Assembly: GCA_015488875.1 (NCBI GenBank)
Contig: WFMX01000097.1
Span: 1-6,938 of the forward strand
Length of the DNA stretch: 6,938 nt
Source of the DNA: Campylobacterota bacterium
GTDB taxonomy: Bacteria > Campylobacterota > Campylobacteria > Campylobacterales > Sulfurovaceae
Reading direction: 5' to 3'
In this document: piece after piece, positions 1 to 6,064 of the stretch
Numbering within the stretch: the first letter of the stretch is position 1
Layout of the letters: each line of letters opens with the position of its first letter
The notes under the pieces: model-generated
What the model saw: the letters and a program-made list of their open reading frames with translations, nothing else
What the model was told of the DNA's origin: nothing
The model's database searches: none
Translations under genes and position numbers: made by a program

Positions 1-164
1 CCTGATGGATCAAAGTGCATAATGACTCTTGCCACAAGTACCACCACCATCAAAGAGGAGAACATCGCACCTATACGGAGCCAACGAAGAGATGAACCAC
101 TCAAGGCAACCAATAGAGCTACAAGTGTAGGTATAAATATGATATTTGAAAGAATTTGCTCCAT
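1..164 (-). CDS. nuoM: NADH-quinone oxidoreductase subunit M (NuoM), N-terminal 54 residues; rest outside window
   Basis: Only the first 54 codons are inside the window; the frame is still open at the left edge (ending near HFDPSG). The product starts MEQILSNIIFIPTLVALLVA and contains two hydrophobic segments (~4-21 and ~31-48). This fits the first two helices of the second antiporter-like subunit (ND4 homologue), whose start is usually a short stretch followed by an IPxL-type helix. None of the proton-channel residues fall in the visible part, so the name rests mainly on position directly after nuoL in canonical order, plus the hydrophobic profile. The ATG shares one base with the nuoL stop (TAATG), and an AGGAGG 6 nt upstream marks this start clearly. 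The coding frame here was read directly from the reverse complement. Confidence 0.88.
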   Translation of the reverse strand, partial: MEQILSNIIFIPTLVALLVALSGSSLRWLRIGAMFSSLMVVVLVARVIMHFDPS

Positions 165-2053
165 TATATGCCTCCTATAGAGATAAGAATAAAGATTGAG
201 ACGAAAGATACACCCAAGATACTATATAGTACATAGTGGCGTATCTTACCATTCTGTAGCTCCGAGAATAGAGAGCCTGCATATCTGTAGCCATAGACTG
301 AACCATCTATAACTCCATCAAACCCTAAACGATCCACTACCCTGTCTAAAAATAGACTAGTCACTCTTAGTGGTTTCACAAATAGATACTCGTAGATCTC
401 ATCTACATAGAACTTATTGGCTATAATCTTCTGTACACCCAACAGCTCTATAGTATGTATATGATCTCTTTTGACAAATAACCTATATGCAATCCACATA
501 CCTGATAGGCCCATCAGAGTGTTGGTCATACCCAAAATATACTCTTGCATGTGCGATAAGTGCGATATGGTATCGGGAAGTGCTATAAAGGATGAAAATA
601 GATTACTCCCGCCATAAGCCTCATTGACTCCCAAAAATCCAAGTGTAGCACTACCAAAAGCTAGTATAATGAGAGGTCTCGTCATACTATGCGGTAGTGT
701 CTCTAGTTTCCTGCCTCTCTTTGCATCGCCATAAAATACTATAAATATCATCCTAAACATATAGAACGCTGTCAAAAATGCTGTGATTGTACCCATAGCC
801 CATATTGTGTAGTGTTCCGATGAAAATGCTGCTGCCAATATGGCATCTTTGCTGAAGAAACCTGCAAATGGGGGTATACCACTAATGGCGAGTGTCGCTA
901 TAAACATAGTCACAAAAACTAATGGCATACCTTTTTTGAGTCCTCTCATCTTGAATATATCTTGCTCGTGGTGCAGAGCTAGTATGACTGCACCTGCCCC
1001 CATAAATAGTAGTGCTTTAAAGAATGCATGGGTAAAGACATGAAATATACCACTACTATATGCACCTAAACCAACTGCAATAAACATATATCCCAACTGC
1101 GACATGGTGGAGTATGCCAATATCTTTTTGATGTCATTTTGATATATGGCGATGAGTGCTGCAAAAAGTGCCGATGTTGCTCCCACGATGGCGATAAACT
1201 CTCCCACCTGCGGTATCTCATTGTACAAAAACGAAAACCTAGCTACCATATATACACCTGCTGTCACCATAGTAGCGGCATGTATGAGTGCCGATACTGG
1301 AGTAGGACCTGCCATAGCATCTGGTAGCCATACATACAATGGTATTTGTGCAGATTTACCCATAGCACCCACAAAGAGTAGTACACCTATAAGTGTCAAG
1401 AGTGAGTTGTCTACGGTAGTGATATGAATCTCAATAGATTCAAATGTATACCCACTACCTTCTAGTGCAAGAAAGAGTAGAGATAGTGCCATGATAAAAC
1501 CAAAATCCCCTACTCTATTGAGGATAAACGCTTTATTTGCCGCTTTGACATTGGCAGGGTCTTTGTAGTAAAACCCTATCAGTAGATATGATGATAATCC
1601 TACTAGCTCCCATCCTACAAACATTATAATAGGGTTATCTGCGAGTATCAGAAGCAACATGCTTCCCATGAATAGATTGAAGTATGAGAAAAATTTGCCG
1701 AAGCCCTCATCACCCCTCATATAGCCTACCGCATAAAGATGTATTAGTGTGCCAACAAATGTTATGAATGAGAGCATCACTACAGTGAGATGGTCTGCCA
1801 TAAATGCGACAGATATATTTAAATCACCTATAGATATCCACTCAAATAGCTTCTCGTTTAATATAGTTGAGCTACCATCTTGCAGTAGATTCCAGCCGAT
1901 ATTGAGAGAGATTATCATGCTCATCAATGGAGCCAATACTCCTACAGTCGCATATAGTCCAACACGATTTTTTTTGGGATTGGAGATATATACCATACCC
2001 AATATAAATGCTGATATAAATGGTATCAGAACGATAGCACTCAATGAATTCAT
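164..2053 (-). CDS. nuoL: NADH-quinone oxidoreductase subunit L (NuoL), antiporter-like proton channel
   Basis: Distal antiporter-like membrane subunit (ND5 homologue) that pumps protons and clamps the membrane arm with a long lateral helix. The 629-residue product is full length (E. coli 613). All key residues are found: E149 (GWELVGLSSYLLIGFYY), D183 (NRVGDFGF), K233 (MGKSAQIPLYVWLPDAMAGPTPVS, split here by H258 further on), H342 and K346 (THAFFKA), and K402 (GFFSKDAIL). By alignment from memory these match E. coli E144, D178, K229, H254, H338, K342 and K399. The C-terminal part has the expected NKFYVDEIYEYLFVKP stretch (546-561), the lateral-helix region and a last helix at ~607-627. The start ATG overlaps the nuoK stop (ATGA) with AGGAG 5 nt upstream. 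The TAA shares its last A with the nuoM start codon. Confidence 0.97.
   Translation of the reverse strand: MNSLSAIVLIPFISAFILGMVYISNPKKNRVGLYATVGVLAPLMSMIISLNIGWNLLQDGSSTILNEKLFEWISIGDLNISVAFMADHLTVVMLSFITFVGTLIHLYAVGYMRGDEGFGKFFSYFNLFMGSMLLLILADNPIIMFVGWELVGLSSYLLIGFYYKDPANVKAANKAFILNRVGDFGFIMALSLLFLALEGSGYTFESIEIHITTVDNSLLTLIGVLLFVGAMGKSAQIPLYVWLPDAMAGPTPVSALIHAATMVTAGVYMVARFSFLYNEIPQVGEFIAIVGATSALFAALIAIYQNDIKKILAYSTMSQLGYMFIAVGLGAYSSGIFHVFTHAFFKALLFMGAGAVILALHHEQDIFKMRGLKKGMPLVFVTMFIATLAISGIPPFAGFFSKDAILAAAFSSEHYTIWAMGTITAFLTAFYMFRMIFIVFYGDAKRGRKLETLPHSMTRPLIILAFGSATLGFLGVNEAYGGSNLFSSFIALPDTISHLSHMQEYILGMTNTLMGLSGMWIAYRLFVKRDHIHTIELLGVQKIIANKFYVDEIYEYLFVKPLRVTSLFLDRVVDRLGFDGVIDGSVYGYRYAGSLFSELQNGKIRHYVLYSILGVSFVSIFILISIGGI
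171..176 (-). promoter_or_regulatory. Strong ribosome binding site of nuoM
   Basis: AGGAGG lies 6 nt upstream of the nuoM ATG. Like the nuoH site it sits in the last codons of the upstream gene, giving NuoL an IGGI C-terminus. Confidence 0.85.
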
Positions 2054-2364
2054 AAAGACTCCTTAGGCTGTCTTAAGTGAGAAAAATAATCACTATCTAT
2101 CGTTTTCTTGGCTCTTGCCAACTGGATAATCATAGCCAAAAAGACCGCTGCCTCAGCCGCTATAACGGCAAGCAGAAGTAACACTATAACCGATCCACCC
2201 ATATCTCCCAAGAGACGCGAGAATGTGACCAATATCAAGTTGATAGCACTCAGCATCAACTCTATAGAGATATATACTGCAAATAGATTGCGGCGACTCA
2301 TGACACCTATCAACCCTATACTAAAGAGTAGTGTAGCCACTAAAAAAAATGGTTCTTGACTCAT
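2050..2364 (-). CDS. nuoK: NADH-quinone oxidoreductase subunit K (NuoK)
   Basis: Small inner-membrane subunit (ND4L homologue) with three helices (~5-22, 28-50, 58-83) that carries part of the central proton path between the quinone site and the antiporter subunits. At 104 residues it is the usual length (E. coli 100). The two essential membrane glutamates are present: E35 in ISIELML and E71 in IAAEAAVFLA, corresponding to E36 and E72 in E. coli. The polar C-terminal tail (~84-104) is slightly longer than in E. coli. The ATG overlaps the nuoJ stop as ATGA, with AAAGGAG 8 nt upstream, and its own stop overlaps the nuoL start the same way. An 8-base T run falls in codons 6-8 (Phe-Phe-Leu). Confidence 0.96.
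   Translation of the reverse strand: MSQEPFFLVATLLFSIGLIGVMSRRNLFAVYISIELMLSAINLILVTFSRLLGDMGGSVIVLLLLAVIAAEAAVFLAMIIQLARAKKTIDSDYFSHLRQPKESL
2059..2065 (-). promoter_or_regulatory. Ribosome binding site of nuoL
   Basis: TAAGGAG lies 5 nt upstream of the nuoL ATG, within the last codons of nuoK (Lys-Glu). Confidence 0.75.
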
Positions 2365-2864
2365 ATCTCGGACTCCTTTCTAGCTATAACGATAGCCGCC
2401 AACATGGCAGCTAAAAGCAATACAGACAGTATCTCAAATGGTAGTACCCAGCTACTGAATAGCTCTCCACCTATAACCTTAAGTGTACCATATCCATCTA
2501 CTGTCTCTTGAAACTTTCGATTCACCATAGTCAATGTCTTGTAGATCAACAGTGATATAGGCGAGACAATAAGTGCAGATATAACTATCCATCGTATCTT
2601 GTTTGGCTCTTCTGGTAAGTTATCTCTCTTTAGATTTATGGTGGTTACGGCTATCAACGAAAGAACTACTACTGCTCCTGCCGATATCATAATCTGTGCA
2701 AGAAATAGGAAGCTATTCTCTAGCAGTGCAAACAATCCTGCCATAGCAAGCATAGCAATCAAAAATCCAAAAGCATTCAAAACAATCTCTCTACTTAAAA
2801 GCACCATTAACGCTCCGCCAATCAAAAAGAGTGACAATATGGCAAATATACTATTTTCTAGCAC
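2361..2864 (-). CDS. nuoJ: NADH-quinone oxidoreductase subunit J (NuoJ)
   Basis: Inner-membrane subunit (ND6 homologue) whose third helix, with a pi-bulge, couples quinone chemistry to proton transfer. I choose the GTG at 2864, which gives 167 residues (family ~165-200), a hydrophobic helix right after the start and a GAGGAG 7 nt upstream. The longer reading from 2984 adds 40 non-hydrophobic residues entirely inside nuoI and lacks family resemblance. About five helices are visible (~5-23, 27-48, 50-76, 92-111, 137-161), and the ending VLPFEILSVLLLAAMLAAIVIAR is family-typical apart from small changes. Helix 3 is unusual: the motif normally like Q(I/L)xVYAGAVMVLF reads QIMISAGAVVVLS, with Ser61 for the usual Tyr and Ser69 for the usual Phe. 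The gene overlaps nuoI by 14 nt and nuoK by 4 nt. Confidence 0.9.
   Translation of the reverse strand: MLENSIFAILSLFLIGGALMVLLSREIVLNAFGFLIAMLAMAGLFALLENSFLFLAQIMISAGAVVVLSLIAVTTINLKRDNLPEEPNKIRWIVISALIVSPISLLIYKTLTMVNRKFQETVDGYGTLKVIGGELFSSWVLPFEILSVLLLAAMLAAIVIARKESEI
2373..2379 (-). promoter_or_regulatory. Ribosome binding site of nuoK
   Basis: AAAGGAG lies 8 nt upstream of the nuoK ATG, within the final codons of nuoJ (encoding Arg-Lys-Glu). Confidence 0.75.
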
Positions 2865-3378
2865 GACTATTCTCCTCTCCGAAAACACCCTTGTGTTTAA
2901 GCAACTGATCTCTCTCCAAGACGAAATCCTCTCTACTGTTACCAATGAGAGAGAAGATACCAGTATCCATACGGATAGCGTCACAAGGGCAAGCCTCTAC
3001 ACAGTAGCCACAAAATACGCACTCTAGCGTATCTATGGCAAATCTACTAGGCATCTTTTCATCCTTACCATCATTTCGCTCTGTAGCCTCTATAAATATG
3101 CAGTTTGATGGGCAGGCAGTAGCACACATGAAGCATGCCACACATGCCATAGTGTCATCATCCCGATGTGTCAACCTATGCAAACCTCTATATCTCTCTG
3201 TGATATCTGTAGGCTGTTCCTCTGGATACTCTAGTGTATCTACGGCATTGCTATCTGCGACATTGTCAATGAGGTGCTTGAATGTAATCTTCATACCATT
3301 ATATATGGCAGGTAGATATAGCCTATCTTTAAACTCTCTTCCATGTCGTGGTACGACTTTGATATTTTTCCCCATCAT
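2851..3378 (-). CDS. nuoI: NADH-quinone oxidoreductase subunit I (NuoI), two-[4Fe-4S] ferredoxin subunit
   Basis: Peripheral-arm subunit (TYKY homologue) holding clusters N6a and N6b, which relay electrons from NuoG to N2 in NuoB. Two classic motifs are present in the 175-residue product: CVACFMCATACP (C79, C82, C85, C89) and CVFCGYCVEACP (C120, C123, C126, C130). By the usual pattern each cluster takes three ligands from one motif and the fourth from the other. Extra cysteines C93 and C132 (CPCDAI) sit next to the motifs; this is also common in relatives. The amphipathic N-terminus (~res 20-40, LYLPAIYNGMKITFKHL) fits the membrane-surface helix of the family. The ATG at 3378 overlaps the nuoH stop (ATGA); the next codon, 3375, is also ATG and has the better spacing to AGGAG, so the start could be one residue later. 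An in-frame extension to 3447 would lie inside nuoH and is not supported. Confidence 0.96.
   Translation of the reverse strand: MMGKNIKVVPRHGREFKDRLYLPAIYNGMKITFKHLIDNVADSNAVDTLEYPEEQPTDITERYRGLHRLTHRDDDTMACVACFMCATACPSNCIFIEATERNDGKDEKMPSRFAIDTLECVFCGYCVEACPCDAIRMDTGIFSLIGNSREDFVLERDQLLKHKGVFGEENSRARK
2872..2877 (-). promoter_or_regulatory. Ribosome binding site that fixes the nuoJ GTG start
   Basis: GAGGAG lies 7 nt upstream of the GTG at 2864, inside the 3' end of nuoI. It supports this start over the in-frame ATG at 2984. Confidence 0.75.
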
Positions 3379-4667
3379 GAAACTCCTACTACGACTATGG
3401 CTGTGATAAATAGATTGACTAGAGATAGAGGCAAGAGATATCTCCACCCCAGATCTTGCACTTGGTCATATCTAAACCTAGGAAGAGTCCATCTCACCAA
3501 AATAAAGAAGAGGTTGAATATCATAAGCTTAACTACAAATACTACTATCTGTAGCAGCATCACGGCTATAGATGTACCCAACACTGCATCTTGTGCGGAA
3601 CTTAAATATACCAATATCACTTCGACCACAAGTGTCATGACTACCATGACGATACTCAACACTTTTGCTTCAAACTCTCTACTGCCATCACTGATGACTG
3701 TAGGGCGGACGGCATTGTTTTTGTACATCCACTCTATGACAAAATAGACCACTACAGGCATCACGACCATTATTGCCCATGCAAAATATCTAAAATTCTC
3801 TATCAGCATCTCTGTAGATACCCATGGTAGCTGATAACCACCAAAAACCATAGTGATGATAACTGCACTAGCTGTATTCATAGCGACATACTCACCCATG
3901 AAGTACATAGCAAACTTCATAGCTGTATACTCCGTCATATAGCCTGCCACTATCTCACTTTCGCCCTCAGATACACTAAAAGGAGCTCTGTTGGTCTCTG
4001 CAAATAGTGCTATGATGAGTATGATGGCACCTAGTGGCTGTACCACTATACCCCAAGCAGGAAGAAAGCCGAGAACTGTACCGCTTTGCCAAGCTACCAT
4101 AGCATTGAAATCAATACTATTGTAGGTAATCACAAATGCCAATACGCTCAGCCCCAATGGTAGCTCATAACTTATCATCATAGAGCCAGCACGAGATGCA
4201 CCCAATAATGAGTATTTGTTATGACTCAGCCACCCACCAAAAAAAATCCCTATCACACCTACTGCACCGATAGCCAAATACCAAAGCACACCATACTCTA
4301 CAGGTAGGGCTTGTATCTTTAGAGACTCTCCTGCTATGACTATATTGTCCGCAAATGGTATCACCATAAAGGCCAGTAGTGCCGCTACGAATGTGATCAT
4401 AGGTGCGAGGATAAATAACCATCTGTGGTCCTTGATATGAGATGGATAGTACTCCTCTTTGAGTACTAGTTTCACCACATCGGCAAAGGATTGAACCACA
4501 CCACCAAATCTAAAGCCACCTACATTTGTACGGTTAGGTCCTAGTCTATCTTGTATTAGCCCTGCACCTCTCCGCTCTAGCCATACCAATACTGGTATCA
4601 TGAGCAGAGCTAGCAATGCACCGAGTGCGAACGATACGATAGCTATGATTATAGCTGCTAGTGTCAT
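3375..4667 (-). CDS. nuoH: NADH-quinone oxidoreductase subunit H (NuoH), extended 430-residue form
   Basis: Inner-membrane subunit (ND1 homologue) that forms much of the quinone cavity with NuoB and NuoD and starts the proton/E-channel. Family marks are ERRGAGLIQDRLGPNR (residues 31-46), ASRAGSMMISYELP with E168, AETNRAPF (223-230), acidic E234, E236, E238 and E246, MGEY (257-260), and the late RFRYDQ (397-402). Usual length is ~325-340; the excess lies between the GG at 276-277 and the helix before RFRYDQ, where two extra hydrophobic segments (~292-313 and ~336-357) flank a polar loop. I count about 10 membrane helices instead of 8. The Asp normal in the NRxPFD motif is Ser231. The ATG overlaps the nuoG stop and has a strong AGGAGGTG 4 nt upstream. 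Nothing suggests a frameshift, because the canonical C-terminus is intact. Confidence 0.96.
   Translation of the reverse strand: MTLAAIIIAIVSFALGALLALLMIPVLVWLERRGAGLIQDRLGPNRTNVGGFRFGGVVQSFADVVKLVLKEEYYPSHIKDHRWLFILAPMITFVAALLAFMVIPFADNIVIAGESLKIQALPVEYGVLWYLAIGAVGVIGIFFGGWLSHNKYSLLGASRAGSMMISYELPLGLSVLAFVITYNSIDFNAMVAWQSGTVLGFLPAWGIVVQPLGAIILIIALFAETNRAPFSVSEGESEIVAGYMTEYTAMKFAMYFMGEYVAMNTASAVIITMVFGGYQLPWVSTEMLIENFRYFAWAIMVVMPVVVYFVIEWMYKNNAVRPTVISDGSREFEAKVLSIVMVVMTLVVEVILVYLSSAQDAVLGTSIAVMLLQIVVFVVKLMIFNLFFILVRWTLPRFRYDQVQDLGWRYLLPLSLVNLFITAIVVVGVS
3383..3387 (-). promoter_or_regulatory. Ribosome binding site of nuoI
   Basis: AGGAG lies 4 nt before the ATG at 3378 and 7 nt before the adjacent in-frame ATG at 3375. 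The spacing favours 3375 while the ATGA overlap pattern of the operon favours 3378; the two differ by one Met. Confidence 0.7.
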
Positions 4668-6064
4668 ACTTCACCTCCTATGTCGGCTCTGCTGAGTATT
4701 GATATCCACTCCGATACTGTAGCGACTGGCTCACTGCACTCCAAGACTCTATCTGAGAACTGCTCTATGCCGTCTTCGTTGATGATTTTACCACTACTTT
4801 GGAGATATGAGGCGAGTGGCAACACTATATCACTCTTGCCACTATCGCTATGAGTACGCATAGATATGGTATGCTCTGCCTCTATACTCTTCGCATCAGG
4901 ATGGTTAAAATCTATCAATAACGATATCTTCTCGTCTGGAATTTTATCTGCTATAGATAGCATCTCTACCCCTTTTGCATTAGATGCCCTCATAGATGAA
5001 CGCAACCAGTCGTCTCCAAACTCCTCATCTACATATGACTCCATAGGTGTATAGAGCTTGGCACCTATACTATCTGCATATGAGATTATCTTCTCTAGCT
5101 CTTCTATGTATAGATTTGCATCGGCTAAAATGACTATATTTTCACTGCTTTTTAGTAGAGTGTCATATCTTCCTAACACTTCGCCCAAAGTAGCCTCCCT
5201 ACCATCTATCTCCATAAATTCTTGTCTCTCCTCTTGGAGTGACTTGTAGCTCAATCTACCCTCATCACAGATGAAGTGACCATTGACCTCATCGTTTCGT
5301 CTTGGTCTGAAACGATATATCTTCTCATCTTTATATTTGAGCTTGTTGTGATCTACATAGATATTGCATCCCTTTGCACACCCTTGACATATAGATGGTG
5401 TAGAGGTGAGAAACCAAACTCTCTGCGCAAATCTGAAATCCTTGCTAGTCAACGCACCCACAGGGCATAAATCTACAACATTCATAGCGTATGGATTGTC
5501 TAGTTTTTTACCTGGCATTGTAGATACCCTAGCGTGATCTCCTCTACCTATGATACCTAGCTCATGTGTCTTTGTGATATTGGATGTAAATCGTGTACAT
5601 CTAGCACACAATACACATCTCTCCTGGTCTAGCATGACACTACTGCCCAGGTCTATATGCTTCTCGTGCTTTACCTTCTCTGCTACATCTATCTTGGAGT
5701 CATAGAGTCCATAATCCATGTAGAAGTCTTGCAGTTTGCACTCACCTGCTTGGTCACATACTGGACAGTCTACTGGGTGGTTGACGAGTTCAAGCTCTAG
5801 TACATCTCTATGTACGCCATCTATCATCTCGCCCTTTGTCTTGACTATCATATTATCTTTGATAAGCGTATCACATGCTATCTGTGGTCTCTTCTGACCC
5901 TCTATCTCCACCATGCACATACGGCAATTACCATCCGCACCCAATGCTTCATGGTAACAAAAGTATGGTACTTTCAAATCATTTTTTATCAATAGGTCTA
6001 TCAATAACGAACCCTTGGTGGCACTATATATCTGCCCATCTACAATGATATCTATCGACTTCAT
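4664..6064 (-). CDS. nuoG: NADH-quinone oxidoreductase subunit G (NuoG), compact 466-residue form
   Basis: Fe-S subunit carrying electrons from NuoF towards NuoI. All expected cluster ligands are visible: a [2Fe-2S] set C36, C47, C50, C64; the His-Cys3 site of N5 (H96, C100, C103, C109); a [4Fe-4S] set C150, C153, C156, C200; and the optional N7 set C226, C229, C233, C266. After N7 only about 200 residues remain, against about 450-640 in typical NuoG (total ~700-900). The very end (DIVLPLASY, then GKIINEDGIEQ) still resembles the normal C-terminus of the molybdopterin-like domain. The gene therefore looks internally shortened rather than cut off, and nuoH follows directly with a 4-nt ATGA overlap. 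The ATG at 6064 overlaps the nuoF stop and gives the standard ferredoxin-fold N-terminus. A weak AAAGG lies 7 nt upstream. Confidence 0.95.
   Translation of the reverse strand: MKSIDIIVDGQIYSATKGSLLIDLLIKNDLKVPYFCYHEALGADGNCRMCMVEIEGQKRPQIACDTLIKDNMIVKTKGEMIDGVHRDVLELELVNHPVDCPVCDQAGECKLQDFYMDYGLYDSKIDVAEKVKHEKHIDLGSSVMLDQERCVLCARCTRFTSNITKTHELGIIGRGDHARVSTMPGKKLDNPYAMNVVDLCPVGALTSKDFRFAQRVWFLTSTPSICQGCAKGCNIYVDHNKLKYKDEKIYRFRPRRNDEVNGHFICDEGRLSYKSLQEERQEFMEIDGREATLGEVLGRYDTLLKSSENIVILADANLYIEELEKIISYADSIGAKLYTPMESYVDEEFGDDWLRSSMRASNAKGVEMLSIADKIPDEKISLLIDFNHPDAKSIEAEHTISMRTHSDSGKSDIVLPLASYLQSSGKIINEDGIEQFSDRVLECSEPVATVSEWISILSRADIGGEV
4672..4679 (-). promoter_or_regulatory. Strong ribosome binding site of nuoH
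   Basis: AGGAGGTG, a near-perfect anti-16S match, lies 4 nt before the nuoH ATG (6 nt from the GGAGG core). It lies within the last codons of nuoG, where it encodes the Gly-Gly of the IGGEV C-terminus. Confidence 0.85.

Noticed and set aside
3376..3447. N-terminal extension of NuoI to an ATG at 3447
   Set aside because: The extra 23 residues are Ser/His-rich, lie inside the conserved nuoH C-terminus and have no ribosome binding site; the ATGs at 3378/3375 have AGGAG and match the overlap pattern.
840..3747. Several plus-strand open frames of 60-140 codons opposite nuoL, nuoK, nuoJ, nuoI and nuoH
   Set aside because: They lie entirely antisense to strongly conserved complex I genes, overlap one another, have no ribosome binding sites I can see, and their translations resemble no family and lack domain structure.
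4219..4422. Minus-strand 67-codon frame inside nuoH
   Set aside because: It is an out-of-frame reading of the conserved NuoH core with no family resemblance.
4664..4680. Short NuoG as a result of a frameshift or premature stop
   Set aside because: The normal NuoG C-terminal motif is present just before the stop, and nuoH starts in the stop codon with a strong ribosome binding site, so the end is genuine.
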